64,000 nt of DNA from Neobacillus muris (GTDB lineage: Bacteria > Bacillota > Bacilli > Bacillales > Cytobacillaceae), in assembly GCF_943193175.1 (NCBI RefSeq), contig NZ_CALPDF010000002.1, positions 220,926-284,925 on the forward strand, written 5' to 3'. The notes under the pieces are model-generated. The model ran no database searches and was not told the DNA's origin. It saw only the letters and a list, made by a program, of their open reading frames with translations. Below are positions 49,441 through 59,383 of this stretch, one piece after another (position 1 is the first letter of the stretch; every line of letters starts with the position of its first letter). Both the position numbers and the translations under genes were made by a program.

Positions 49441-49848
49441 GTGAGTGGGAAAGAAATACGTCGTTCTATGCCTCTTTTTCCAATCGGAACCGTTATGCAG
49501 CTCACAGAGCTGACTGCAAGACAAATCCGATATTATGAGGAGCACCAGTTAATTTCTCCGGCTAGGAACCAAGGAAATCGCCGGTTATATAGTTTAAGCG
49601 ATATTGATAGATTATTAGAAATCAAGGATTTAATCGATCAAGGCGTCAATATGGCCGGAATTAAACAAATCTTCCTTGTCAAACAACAACAAGAGCAAAC
49701 TAATAACCAACAGCAGCAATCGGAAAAAGCAAAACGTGAGTTAACTGATGATCAGTTGCGGCATCTTCTGCGCAATGAATTAATGCATTCAGGAAGATTG
49801 AACCGTTCCACCTTGAGACAAGGTGACATGTCTCGCTTTTTCCATTAA
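49441..49848 (+). CDS. glnR: Glutamine synthetase repressor GlnR
   Basis: 135 residues, MerR-type winged helix ([20 protein letters not shown], then [16 protein letters not shown]) and a C-terminal regulatory tail ([20 protein letters not shown] ending in RFFH) that senses feedback-inhibited glutamine synthetase. GTG 49441 is preferred over TTG 49438 because AAGGAGGAG is 7 bases away and the protein starts [14 protein letters not shown]. Confidence 0.97.
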   Translation: MSGKEIRRSMPLFPIGTVMQLTELTARQIRYYEEHQLISPARNQGNRRLYSLSDIDRLLEIKDLIDQGVNMAGIKQIFLVKQQQEQTNNQQQQSEKAKRELTDDQLRHLLRNELMHSGRLNRSTLRQGDMSRFFH

Positions 49849-49877
49849 TAACAATTTTTTTAGCAGGGGGAAATGAA

Positions 49878-51212
49878 ATGGCAAAGTACACTCGCGAAGA
49901 TATTCAACGCATGGCAAGTGAAGAAAATGTAAAGTTTATCCGTTTGCAATTCACTGACATTCTTGGAACAATCAAGAACGTGGAAATTCCAATCAGCCAA
50001 TTGGAAAAAGCCCTGGACAACAAAATGATGTTTGATGGTTCTTCCATCGAAGGGTTCGTACGGATTGAAGAGTCTGACATGTTGTTGTATCCGGATTTAG
50101 ATACATGGGTCGTCTTCCCTTGGACAGCTGAAAAAGGAAAAGTTGCCCGCCTTATTTGTGATATCTATAATCCAGATGGCACGCCATTTGATGGGGATCC
50201 TCGCAATAACTTAAGAAGAGTTTTAAAAGAAATGGAAGAGCTTGGATTTACCAACTTCAATCTTGGACCTGAACCAGAATTCTTCTTGTTTAAATTAGAC
50301 CAATCGGGTGAACCAACTCTTGAGCTGAACGACCAAGGCGGATACTTTGATTTAGCCCCAACTGATTTAGGGGAAAACTGCCGCCGTGATATCGTGCTTG
50401 AATTAGAAGAAATGGGCTTTGAAATTGAAGCTTCCCACCATGAAGTGGCTCCTGGACAGCACGAAATCGACTTCAAATATGCTGATGCTTTAACGGCTTG
50501 TGACCAAATCCAAACTTTCAAGCTTGTTGTAAAAACGATTGCCCGCAAGCACGGATTGCATGCAACGTTCATGCCAAAACCATTGTTCGGTGTTAACGGA
50601 TCTGGAATGCACTGTAACCTTTCTTTGTTCAAAGATGGTGAAAATGCATTCTTTGAACCAACTGGAGATCTTCAGTTGAGTGATACAGCACGCCAATTCA
50701 TCGCTGGTGTCCTTAAACATGCGCCAAGCTTTACAGCTGTAACAAACCCAACTGTAAACTCTTATAAGAGATTGGTTCCTGGCTATGAAGCACCTTGTTA
50801 TGTGGCTTGGTCAGCTAGAAATCGTTCACCATTAATTCGTATCCCTGCATCCCGCGGTTTAAGCACTCGTATCGAGGTCCGCAGCGTTGACCCATCTGCT
50901 AACCCATACTTGGCAATGGCAGTGCTTTTAAAAGCAGGACTTGATGGAATAAAAAATAAGTTAACTCCTCCTGCACCAGTTGACCGCAATATCTATGTGA
51001 TGAGCAAAGAGGAAAGAATCGAAGAAGGCATTATTGATCTTCCTGCAACATTGCTGGCAGCACTTGAGAACTTAAAAACAGACGAAGTAATTGTTTCAGG
51101 TCTCGGTGAGCATATCTTCGAACATTTTGTAGAAGCAAAAGAGATTGAGTGGGATATGTTCCGTACCGTAGTCCATCCTTGGGAGCGAGATCAGTATTTA
51201 ACCCAATATTAA
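49878..51212 (+). CDS. glnA: Glutamine synthetase, type I
   Basis: 444 residues, GSI-alpha as in Bacilli, without the adenylylation-site loop. [41 protein letters not shown], the [17 protein letters not shown] block and IRIPASRG are the metal- and substrate-binding motifs. It makes glutamine from glutamate, ammonia and ATP, and its inhibited form controls GlnR and TnrA. Operon with glnR, 29 bases apart. Confidence 0.98.
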   Translation: MAKYTREDIQRMASEENVKFIRLQFTDILGTIKNVEIPISQLEKALDNKMMFDGSSIEGFVRIEESDMLLYPDLDTWVVFPWTAEKGKVARLICDIYNPDGTPFDGDPRNNLRRVLKEMEELGFTNFNLGPEPEFFLFKLDQSGEPTLELNDQGGYFDLAPTDLGENCRRDIVLELEEMGFEIEASHHEVAPGQHEIDFKYADALTACDQIQTFKLVVKTIARKHGLHATFMPKPLFGVNGSGMHCNLSLFKDGENAFFEPTGDLQLSDTARQFIAGVLKHAPSFTAVTNPTVNSYKRLVPGYEAPCYVAWSARNRSPLIRIPASRGLSTRIEVRSVDPSANPYLAMAVLLKAGLDGIKNKLTPPAPVDRNIYVMSKEERIEEGIIDLPATLLAALENLKTDEVIVSGLGEHIFEHFVEAKEIEWDMFRTVVHPWERDQYLTQY

Positions 51213-51220
51213 AAGTAGTG

Positions 51221-51254
51221 AAACCCTTGGCGCTCAATGTGCCGGGGGTTTTTT
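51221..51254 (+). terminator. Terminator after glnA
   Basis: AAACCC..GGC / GCC..GGGTTT stem followed by a T-run. Confidence 0.88.
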
Positions 51255-51331
51255 GCTGGCGAAAAAGCAGCAAGGGAAAATGCATGTCAAAATAAACTGC
51301 CCGTCTTTTCCAGTAGGGAAAAGGTAAGTAA

Positions 51332-51468
51332 GTGCAGCTTCTAGATTTATTAAAGCAAGGACTATTCCATGATGGCTTGATGAATTGGCTTTGGGAAAAA
51401 AAGTGAATTTTTCTTTAGAATTGCAGTACAAATTGAAAGAACTATTAAATGTAAAAGAAAGTAGATAA
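51332..51468 (+). other. Possible tiny gene split at an A7 run
   Basis: GTG 51332 opens 24 codons (MQLLDLLKQGLFHDGLMNWL + WEKK) that stop at TGA 51404; a frame entered at GTG 51403 continues VNFSLELQYKLKELLNVKES + R to TAA 51466. The two frames would join into one 45-residue protein if the seven-A run at 51396-51402 had one more A. A weak AAAGGTAAG site precedes it and a terminator follows, so it may be a real small gene with a frameshift or a slippage site, or chance. Confidence 0.3.
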
Positions 51469-51481
51469 GGGGATAATCAGC

Positions 51482-51516
51482 AAAAACACTCAGTTTCATA
51501 TAACTGGGTGTTTTTG
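51482..51516 (+). terminator. Terminator downstream of the tiny-gene region
   Basis: AAAAACACTCAGTT/AACTGGGTGTTTTT stem (one G-T pair) with T-run; symmetrical enough to work both ways. Confidence 0.85.
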
Positions 51517-51588
51517 TGGTAATGGTAAGGAGAATAGAAGAAAAAGCTGTTCTAGAATGGTTTTAAACAACTTGGCTTGTTTAAGCCG

Positions 51589-51885
51589 TTAAGATTCATT
51601 ATTTTTATGGTTGTCCCGGTTTAAAAATTTGAATCGTAATATGTCAGCATCACCAACAATTCCAGCAATAACAGAATAAAGAATCATTTCGACAATTGAG
51701 TTTAGGGCTGTATATAAAACTAAGAGAAGGGAAGCGAATGCACCAAGCAGCATTTCCTGAATAAAACCGAGATAAAGGAATTTTTTTGTCTTTCGGGGCA
51801 TAACCATCTTTCCATGTTTCCGGACATGTCCAATAAATCCAACGAAACCACCAATAACAAACGAGAAAATCATGTCAACATACAC
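51589..51885 (-). CDS. DUF4257-like membrane protein
   Basis: 98 residues with an N-terminal membrane helix (MIFSFVIGGFVGFIGHVRKHG), a basic segment (KMVMPRKTKKFLYLG), and two more membrane helices (LLGAFASLLLVLYTALN, MILYSVIAGIVGD). Resembles short Bacillus DUF4257 proteins; function unknown. Stands between glnA and lexA on the minus strand. Confidence 0.7.
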   Translation of the reverse strand: MYVDMIFSFVIGGFVGFIGHVRKHGKMVMPRKTKKFLYLGFIQEMLLGAFASLLLVLYTALNSIVEMILYSVIAGIVGDADILRFKFLNRDNHKNNES

Positions 51886-52037
51886 TTGTTTCTCACTCTC
51901 CTTAAGCCTGATTTTTTTGACCTAAGGTAAATCTTGGTGTATTATCATTATACAAAAATTGGAAACGTAATAGCATGGGTAAAAATACGCAATTTTCAAT
52001 AAATTGAAAAGTTTTTCAAAACATTGGAATCTATTCT

Positions 52038-52075
52038 ATAAAAATAAAAGCCGGCATGTTTGCGATGCCGGCTTT
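52038..52075 (-). terminator. Terminator after lexA
   Basis: 11-bp stem AAAGCCGGCAT/ATGCCGGCTTT; T-rich on the minus-strand side. Confidence 0.88.
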
Positions 52076-52146
52076 CAGTATGGGTATTGACGATTCCTTC
52101 CATCAGGCTGAAAGATTGATTGACTCTATATAGGAGATAAGCCATT

Positions 52147-52770
52147 CTAATGAATTTGTCTATAAACTCCAATAACTTTTCCAAGAATCGAAACGTTTTT
52201 TAAAATAATGGGGTCCATTGTGGAGTTTTCAGGCTGCAGCCGGATATAATCTTTCTCTTTAAAAAATCTTTTGCAGGTAGCTTCATCATCTTCCGTCATG
52301 GCAACGACGATATCCCCATTATTTGCTGTTTGCTGCTGCTTGACAATGACATAGTCTCCATCAAGGATCCCAGCTTCGATCATGCTCTCACCCATAATTT
52401 CCAGCATGAATACTTGTTCATCGGCTGGTACAAGCCTTTCGGGCAGCGGAAAATACTCTTCTATATTTTCAATCGCGGTAATAGGCATCCCGGCAGTAAC
52501 CTTACCTACTACAGGAACATTTATAGCTTGATTCCTTGGAATTTGTGCGGCTTCATCCGCGTCTAATACTTCAATTGCTCTTGGCTTGGTAGGATCCCGT
52601 CGAATCAACCCTTTGCTTTCCAATCTAGCAAGATGGCCATGAACGGTAGAACTGGAAGCAAGCCCGACAGCTTCCCCGATTTCTCGGACGGATGGAGGAT
52701 ATCCCTTACTCTTAACTTCATCTTTAATAAAATTCAAGATATCCTGCTGCCGCTTTGATATTTTTACCAT
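52147..52770 (-). CDS. lexA: SOS repressor LexA
   Basis: 207 residues. N-terminal winged helix ([20 protein letters not shown], then [20 protein letters not shown]), the Ala-Gly self-cleavage site in VTAGMP, the catalytic Ser in GESMIEAGI and Lys in DEATCKRFF. It represses recA, yneA and itself until RecA filaments stimulate cleavage. ATG 52770 has GAGGTG upstream; the GTG at 52782 is part of that site. Confidence 0.97.
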   Translation of the reverse strand: MVKISKRQQDILNFIKDEVKSKGYPPSVREIGEAVGLASSSTVHGHLARLESKGLIRRDPTKPRAIEVLDADEAAQIPRNQAINVPVVGKVTAGMPITAIENIEEYFPLPERLVPADEQVFMLEIMGESMIEAGILDGDYVIVKQQQTANNGDIVVAMTEDDEATCKRFFKEKDYIRLQPENSTMDPIILKNVSILGKVIGVYRQIH

Positions 52771-52832
52771 GATAAATTGCACCTCGCCTGGGTTAATGTT
52801 GTCTATATTATAGCATGTTCGTAAAATTTATA

Positions 52833-52912
52833 CAAACATAAGTTCGAATTTCTGTTGACAACAAACAAATGTTCGGATTATACTTGAAGTATTAAGTACG
52901 AACATATATTCT
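52833..52912. promoter_or_regulatory. Three LexA boxes between lexA and yneA
   Basis: CAAACATAAGTTCG (52833-52846), CAAACAAATGTTCG (52862-52875) and CGAACATATATTCT (52899-52912), each close to CGAACN4GTTCG. The yneA promoter TTGACA (52855-52860) - 18 bases - TATACT (52879-52884) lies among them; the leftmost box is next to the lexA start. Confidence 0.85.
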
Positions 52913-52928
52913 ATAAGAGGTGTTTAGG

Positions 52929-53252
52929 ATGAAAAAATTGTGGAACCATTACTCCTATGCTATCATTCTTTTAATCATAAGCTGTGCATTTGCTTTTATC
53001 TTTACCATTCAGCACCAGCCGGAAGATCAGGACAAGTACATGAAAATTACTGTCACAGACGGTGATTCGTTATGGAAGATTTCAAAAGCCTATTCCGAAG
53101 GGCATTCTATGTCGAATAAAGAATTTGTTAACTGGGTAAAAAAGCATAATCAAAATATCGATGATGAGATTCATCCTGGTGAAGAAATAATGATTCCTGT
53201 AAGCAATGAAACTTCAACTGTCACGGAATTGGCCGGAGTGATGGAAGACTAG
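52929..53252 (+). CDS. yneA: SOS cell division inhibitor YneA
   Basis: 107 residues: N-terminal membrane helix (YAIILLIISCAFAFIFTIQH), then a LysM-type domain (ITVTDGDSLWKISKAYSEGH ... IHPGEEIMIPV). It delays division during DNA damage and is cleared by extracellular proteolysis. ATG 52929 has AAGAGGTG 6 bases upstream. Divergent from lexA under three LexA boxes. Confidence 0.94.
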   Translation: MKKLWNHYSYAIILLIISCAFAFIFTIQHQPEDQDKYMKITVTDGDSLWKISKAYSEGHSMSNKEFVNWVKKHNQNIDDEIHPGEEIMIPVSNETSTVTELAGVMED

Positions 53253-53912
<660 letters not shown>

Positions 53913-53943
53913 ACCTTCTGCCTTGTCAGAAGGTGTTTTTTTT
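53913..53943 (+). terminator. Terminator after yneB
   Basis: 8-bp stem ACCTTCTG/CAGAAGGT with a T-run; ynzC may be read through. Confidence 0.88.
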
Positions 53944-53989
53944 AGTAAAATCATTGTTCATGAAATAGTAAGCGAAAGAAGGTGCATGG

Positions 53990-54220
53990 ATGCTATCCAA
54001 AGAAAAACTGGCAAGAATTAATGAACTTGCGAAAAAAGCAAAGACCACAGGTTTATCGGATATAGAAGCTAAGGAGCAAACCTCATTAAGAAGTGAGTAT
54101 TTAGCAGCCTTTCGTTCCCAAATGCTTGACACTTTGACACACACAACAATTATCGATCCTGAAGGAAACGATGTAACACCAGAAAAAATAAAACAAAGGA
54201 AAAAACAAAACCTTCATTAA
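53990..54220 (+). CDS. ynzC: UPF0291 protein YnzC
   Basis: 76 residues, the helical-hairpin YnzC family: KEKLARINELAKKAKTTGLS, then EAKEQTSLRSEYLAAFR and the disordered basic C-terminus. SOS-linked small protein of unknown role in B. subtilis. Confidence 0.95.
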   Translation: MLSKEKLARINELAKKAKTTGLSDIEAKEQTSLRSEYLAAFRSQMLDTLTHTTIIDPEGNDVTPEKIKQRKKQNLH

Positions 54221-54225
54221 ATAAT

Positions 54226-54256
54226 AAAGGGATACAAAAAATTGTATCCCTTTTTT
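54226..54256 (+). terminator. Terminator after ynzC
   Basis: AAAGGGATACAA/TTGTATCCCTTT stem with T-run. Confidence 0.93.
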
Positions 54257-54404
54257 GAATACATAGTGCTAGGTTTGGTGGGAAAATATTGAACAAACTG
54301 ACTTTTTTGTTCATTTTTTGTTGTCAACTAGTTGAATTAATTAACACTGAACTATAATATTAATGTTGGGTTAATTATCCTGTGAAAAAGAAAGGATGTA
54401 AGAA

Positions 54405-56408
54405 ATGTTTAACACGATTGATGATTTATCTGTAACTACAATCCGTACATTAGCAATTGACGCGGTTGAAAAAGCAAACTCGGGGCATCCGGGCATGCCG
54501 ATGGGTGCTGCGCCAATGGCATATACATTATGGACAAGATTTATGGACCATAATCCAAAAAATCCAAAATGGTTTAACCGAGATCGTTTTGTCCTATCTG
54601 CTGGACATGGTTCAGCGTTACTGTACAGCATGTTACATTTATCTGGTTATAATCTTTCGATTGATGACTTAAAACAATTCCGTCAATGGGGAAGCAAGAC
54701 TCCAGGCCATCCTGAGTATGGGCACACAGAAGGAGTAGAAGCTACCACAGGTCCGCTTGGACAAGGAATTGCCATGGCAGTTGGGATGGCAATGGCTGAA
54801 CGTCATCTTGCCAGTGTTTATAATAAAGACAATTATGAAATTGTCAATCACTTTACATACAGCATATGCGGTGATGGTGACTTAATGGAAGGTGTTTCTG
54901 CTGAGGCAGCCTCCTTAGCAGGCCATTTAAAATTAGGCCGTTTAGTAGTCCTATACGATTCCAATGACATCTCGCTGGATGGAGATTTAAACAAATCTTT
55001 CTCTGAAAGCGTTAAAGACCGTTTCTTGTCATATGGCTGGCAATATCTCCGAGTAGAAGACGGCAATAACATGGAGGAAATTGCGAAAGCGTTAGAGGAA
55101 GCACGCAGTGACCTAGACCGTCCAGCCATGATTGAAGTAAGAACAACAATTGGCTTTGGTTCGCCAAATCGTGCCGGAACTTCAGGTGTTCACGGTTCCC
55201 CGCTTGGAGCAGAAGAATCCAAGCTGACAAAGCAAAGTTATCAATGGACGTTTGAAGAAGACTTCTTTGTTCCAGATGGAGTATATGAAAACTTCCGTAA
55301 ACTCATTGTTGAAAACGGCGAGAAAAAAGAAAAAGAGTGGAATGACTTGTTCGCTCAATATAAAAATCAATACCCAGAATTAGCAACACAGCTTGAGCAA
55401 GCCTTAGATAACCAGCTGCCTGAGGGATGGGACAAAGACCTTCCTGTATATGCTGAAGGGAAAAGTTTAGCATCCCGTGCATCTTCTAGTGAAGCTTTAA
55501 ACGGCATTGCTAAAAATCTTCCTATTTTAATAGGCGGTTCTGCCGATCTTGCCGGTTCCAACAAAACAATGATTAAAGGAACCCATGATTATATGCCAGG
55601 CTCTTATGATGGCAGAAACATTTGGTTTGGTGTACGGGAATTTGCGATGGGAGCAGCGATGAATGGGATCGCCCTTCATGGAGGAGTTAAAGTATTCGGG
55701 GGAACATTCTTTGTATTCTCTGATTATCTTCGTCCGGCGATTCGTTTGGCTGCACTAATGGGACTTCCGGTCACTTATGTCTTCACTCATGACAGTATTG
55801 CCGTTGGGGAAGATGGTCCAACCCATGAACCGATCGAACAGCTTGCTGCATTAAGGGCTATGCCGAATCTTTCCATCATTCGCCCTGCAGACGGTAACGA
55901 AACGGCTGCTGCCTGGAAATTGGCTGTCGAGTCAACCAATAAACCAACAGCATTGGTGTTAACCCGCCAAGACTTACCGACATTAAAAGGAACAGACCAA
56001 AATGCCTATGAAGGTGTGAAGCGGGGAGCTTATGTCGTTTCACCAGCTTCCAAAGAGACACCAGCTGCTTTATTGCTTGCATCCGGCTCTGAGGTAAGCC
56101 TTGCTGTGGAAGCTCAAAAAGTACTGGCTGGAGAAGGCATTGAAGTGTCTGTTGTCAGCATGCCATCATGGGATCGTTTTGAAGAGCAGCCACAGGAGTA
56201 CAAGCAATCTGTACTTCCTAAAAAAGTGAAGAAACGCTTAGGAATCGAAGTGGGTGCTTCCTTAGGCTGGCATAAATACGTAGGTGACGAAGGCGATGTT
56301 TTAGCCATTGACAAATTTGGCGCTTCTGCACCATATGGCAAAATTATGAGCGAATATGGCTTTACAGTGGACAATGTTGTTTCAAAAGTGAAAGCATTGT
56401 TAGATTAA
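54405..56408 (+). CDS. tkt: Transketolase
   Basis: 667 residues. ThDP motif [22 protein letters not shown] begins at the pyrophosphate-binding [39 protein letters not shown] and the Pyr domain with [31 protein letters not shown] follow. It moves two-carbon units in the non-oxidative pentose phosphate pathway. Its start has AAAGGATG. Single gene with strong terminators on both sides. Confidence 0.98.
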   Translation: MFNTIDDLSVTTIRTLAIDAVEKANSGHPGMPMGAAPMAYTLWTRFMDHNPKNPKWFNRDRFVLSAGHGSALLYSMLHLSGYNLSIDDLKQFRQWGSKTPGHPEYGHTEGVEATTGPLGQGIAMAVGMAMAERHLASVYNKDNYEIVNHFTYSICGDGDLMEGVSAEAASLAGHLKLGRLVVLYDSNDISLDGDLNKSFSESVKDRFLSYGWQYLRVEDGNNMEEIAKALEEARSDLDRPAMIEVRTTIGFGSPNRAGTSGVHGSPLGAEESKLTKQSYQWTFEEDFFVPDGVYENFRKLIVENGEKKEKEWNDLFAQYKNQYPELATQLEQALDNQLPEGWDKDLPVYAEGKSLASRASSSEALNGIAKNLPILIGGSADLAGSNKTMIKGTHDYMPGSYDGRNIWFGVREFAMGAAMNGIALHGGVKVFGGTFFVFSDYLRPAIRLAALMGLPVTYVFTHDSIAVGEDGPTHEPIEQLAALRAMPNLSIIRPADGNETAAAWKLAVESTNKPTALVLTRQDLPTLKGTDQNAYEGVKRGAYVVSPASKETPAALLLASGSEVSLAVEAQKVLAGEGIEVSVVSMPSWDRFEEQPQEYKQSVLPKKVKKRLGIEVGASLGWHKYVGDEGDVLAIDKFGASAPYGKIMSEYGFTVDNVVSKVKALLD

Positions 56409-56416
56409 TTCGAAGC

Positions 56417-56447
56417 AAGGAGACGGATATCTTCCGTCTCCTTTTTT
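56417..56447 (+). terminator. Terminator after tkt
   Basis: 9-bp stem GGAGACGGA/TCCGTCTCC with T-run. Confidence 0.95.
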
Positions 56448-56644
56448 CATAAAAAATGTTAAAAAATTATGAAAATATTTAGTTTTAAAAGGATATTACC
56501 ATCTGTCTATTGAATATGTAAAAAAATGAATTCTGTCTTGACAATCGACAAAAGTAGTGAAAGTTTTTGCCGCCATAAGACAAAGGTTTCCTTACTGATT
56601 TTTTATAATAGATAAAAGGGCATGTCAGCGAAGGAGAGGTCTGT

Positions 56645-57085
56645 GTGAGAAAATATCAGCTTTATTTAATAGAAGATGAATTTGCCACCCATTACTTCGG
56701 GCGAGAGCGTATATTTTTTCAGCTTTTTCAGGAGCAGCAGCAGGCACGCGGTGAACTCGAATATATTATCAACAAACAAATCCATTACATAACGAAAAGA
56801 TTGGAAGTTTTGAAAATCCATCAATTGATTCAAAAACAATTAGGGAAATTGTCCGGCTTTAAGGCGGATCATGGTGCATATACACTAGAATTAAGTGGAA
56901 AAATAAGCAGAGCAAAATTAGAGGTGTTCCAGGAGTTGATTACGATCGAGGCGCATGGCTCGTTTGAGGCGGAAACGGCATTTTTTGAGGTGCTGCGCAA
57001 ATGTGAGTCTTCGTTCTTGGCAATTGACTTGGAACATGAGCGGTTTGGCTGGTTGAAACCGATTAAAGAAAGAAAATTTGTCTAA
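56645..57085 (+). CDS. sirA: Sporulation inhibitor of replication SirA (YneE)
   Basis: 146 residues, close to B. subtilis SirA in length and start (MRKYQLYLIEDEFATHYFGRE without the run being exact). SirA binds DnaA domain I and blocks new replication at the start of sporulation. GTG start after GGAGAGGT. Position between tkt and yneF matches. Confidence 0.93.
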   Translation: MRKYQLYLIEDEFATHYFGRERIFFQLFQEQQQARGELEYIINKQIHYITKRLEVLKIHQLIQKQLGKLSGFKADHGAYTLELSGKISRAKLEVFQELITIEAHGSFEAETAFFEVLRKCESSFLAIDLEHERFGWLKPIKERKFV

Positions 57086-57162
57086 TTGCAATGAAATATT
57101 GTCTAATTGTGTTTTATTTAGTAAACTGATGTATGTTAGACAACTTGAAGGAGGAAGTTTTA

Positions 57163-57378
57163 ATGGGTATGTACATTCTAGTTGGTATACTCTGCTTGCT
57201 TGCAGGTATAGCGCTAGGATTTTTCATTGCTCGCCGTTATATGATGAGCTATTTAAAGAAAAATCCGCCAATCAATGAACAAATGTTAAAAACAATGATG
57301 ATGCAGATGGGTATGAAGCCTTCGCAGAAGAAAATCAATCAAATGATGAATGCGATGAACAAGCAGCAATCAAAGTAA
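57163..57378 (+). CDS. yneF: UPF0154 membrane protein YneF
   Basis: 71 residues: one N-terminal membrane helix ([19 protein letters not shown]), then a Met/Lys/Gln-rich cytoplasmic tail ([20 protein letters not shown]). Family of unknown function; essential-gene screens in mollicutes flagged relatives. ATG 57163 follows AAGGAGG; the earlier frame start at 57133 is unsupported. Confidence 0.93.
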   Translation: MGMYILVGILCLLAGIALGFFIARRYMMSYLKKNPPINEQMLKTMMMQMGMKPSQKKINQMMNAMNKQQSK

Positions 57379-57433
57379 GCTTACATTTGTAATCGTTTAT
57401 CTTAATGGTTGACTGCCATTATCCCTATTCTTT

Positions 57434-57468
57434 CAAACCACTTTTTCGAAGGCGAAAAGGTGGTTTTT
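57434..57468 (+). terminator. Terminator after yneF
   Basis: AACCAC..TTTCG / CGAAA..GTGGTT-type stem with T-rich tail. Confidence 0.82.
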
Positions 57469-57630
57469 ATTTTGCTTTCGTCCACCCAAAATGTGAGTCT
57501 ATTTTTGTTATTGTTTTTTCAATCTTTATTATTTTATTAAAATTTGCTAAAATGTACCTTTGACAGATAAAATAATGGATTCCTTTAAGTCCATTTTGCA
57601 GTTGACTTCTTTTGGTACGGGGGCGTGTGA

Positions 57631-59382
57631 ATGAAAGTTTTTTTGGAGTTAGGGTGGTTTTTTAAACAAGAAAAAAGGGCGTATATTTCTGGTGTTATCA
57701 TCTTAATGTTTGTAGCTTTATTGCAATTAGTGCCGCCAAAGGTTATCGGCATTATTGCCGACCATATCAATGATGGCACGCTGACTGCAGGATTGCTGGC
57801 AGAATGGGTGCTGGTCCTTGTTGCAGCAGGGGCGGCCATGTATTTCCTTCGATATTATTGGCGGATCCAAATTTTTGGGTCTGCTGTGAAGCTCAGTAAA
57901 ATCCTGCGAAATCAGTTATATCAGCATTTCACTAAGATGTCTCCTTCCTTTTATCAAAAGAACCGGATAGGGGATTTAATGGCACATGCGACTAATGACT
58001 TGTCGGCCATCCAGCAGACTGCTGGTTCAGGGGTTTTGACCCTGGTTGATTCCTTGTCGACAGGCGGTTTTGTTATCCTCGCGATGGCCTTTACGATCAG
58101 CTGGAAATTAACGCTGATTTGTCTCATTCCCATGCCGTTGATGGCAATATTAACGAGCTGGTTCGGCACGATGCTGCATAAGAGCTTTTATAAGGCGCAG
58201 GAGGCTTTCTCATCATTAAACGATAAAACCCAGGAAAGCATCATGGGAATCAAGGTGATTAAGACTTTTGGGCAGGAAATGGAGGATATTGAAGATTTTC
58301 GAAGGCAATCCGATGATGTGGTGCAAAAAAATATTGTGGTCGCCAAGATCGATTCCCTATATGACCCCACTATCTCGATTATCGTTGGCATTTCCTACTT
58401 TTTATCCATAGTCTTTGGGGCAAAGTATGTATTGAACGGAGAGCTGACGATAGGGCAATTAATCTCGTTTACTACTTATTTAGGATTATTGATCTGGCCC
58501 ATGCTGGCATTTGGCTGGCTTTTCAATATTATGGAACGGGGAAGCGCTTCCTATGAACGGGTTTCTGCGCTGTTGAAGGAGGAAGAAGAGATTAAAGACA
58601 CCCCAAATGCCATTGATAAGGCGCCATTTGGCGATATTGATTACCAATTGGTAGAATTTACTTATCCTGGTGCATCGCAGCCCATTTTAAAGGACATCCA
58701 TTTTTCTTTAAAAAGAGGCGAAACTTTAGGGATTGCAGGCAAAACCGGTGCTGGAAAAACGACTTTGCTAAAGCTGCTCATTCGGGAATTTGAAGGCTAT
58801 CAAGGACAAATCCTGTTTGGCAGCCATTCTCTGCAAGCATATAAGTTAGATCGATTGCGGGAAGCGGTGGGATATGTTCCCCAGGACCATTTCTTATTCT
58901 CTGCTACGGTAGCTGAAAACATTGCCTTCACCAATCCATCTGCATCCAAACAGGATATTGAGGCAGCTGCCAAGCTGGCAAATATTCATGAGGATATTCT
59001 TCAATTCACGGATGGGTATCAAACCGTCGTTGGAGAGCGCGGGGTATCGCTGTCAGGCGGACAGAAGCAGCGCATTTCGATTGCTAGGGCGCTATTGATG
59101 AATCCGGAGATGCTGATTCTGGATGACTCTTTATCGGCTGTGGATGCTAAAACGGAAGAGGCAATCCTTTCTTCGCTGAGAGAGAATCGCGAGGGTAAAA
59201 CGACTATCATTACTTCCCATCGGTTAAGTGCCATTCAGCATGCTGACCTCATTCTAGTGATTGACGAGGGCCGGATTATGGAACGGGGAACCCATGAATC
59301 GTTAATGGCAGCGGACGGATGGTATAAAGAAATGTATTTACATCAGCAGCTTGAGGAGCTAGTGGAACATGGAGGACAGTAA
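57631..59382 (+). CDS. Heterodimeric ABC exporter, subunit 1 (YheI/BmrC-like)
   Basis: 583 residues: type-1 exporter membrane domain (about 1-310) then nucleotide-binding domain. Walker A is GIAGKTGAGKTTLLKLL, signature VSLSGGQKQRISIA is canonical, but Walker B reads MLILDDSLSAVDAKTE: the catalytic Glu is Asp. This is the degenerate-site half found in BmrC/TM287-type subunits. It overlaps the earlier frame of the next gene. Drug or lipid export is likely; substrate unknown. Confidence 0.92.
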   Translation: MKVFLELGWFFKQEKRAYISGVIILMFVALLQLVPPKVIGIIADHINDGTLTAGLLAEWVLVLVAAGAAMYFLRYYWRIQIFGSAVKLSKILRNQLYQHFTKMSPSFYQKNRIGDLMAHATNDLSAIQQTAGSGVLTLVDSLSTGGFVILAMAFTISWKLTLICLIPMPLMAILTSWFGTMLHKSFYKAQEAFSSLNDKTQESIMGIKVIKTFGQEMEDIEDFRRQSDDVVQKNIVVAKIDSLYDPTISIIVGISYFLSIVFGAKYVLNGELTIGQLISFTTYLGLLIWPMLAFGWLFNIMERGSASYERVSALLKEEEEIKDTPNAIDKAPFGDIDYQLVEFTYPGASQPILKDIHFSLKRGETLGIAGKTGAGKTTLLKLLIREFEGYQGQILFGSHSLQAYKLDRLREAVGYVPQDHFLFSATVAENIAFTNPSASKQDIEAAAKLANIHEDILQFTDGYQTVVGERGVSLSGGQKQRISIARALLMNPEMLILDDSLSAVDAKTEEAILSSLRENREGKTTIITSHRLSAIQHADLILVIDEGRIMERGTHESLMAADGWYKEMYLHQQLEELVEHGGQ

Positions 59383-59383
59383 C

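Noticed and set aside
51404..51406. TGA in the tiny ORF as a selenocysteine codon, given selC in the window
   Set aside because: Reading through TGA reaches another stop after only a few codons (TAG near 51416), so the in-frame continuation is not a protein; a one-base shift explains the sequence better.
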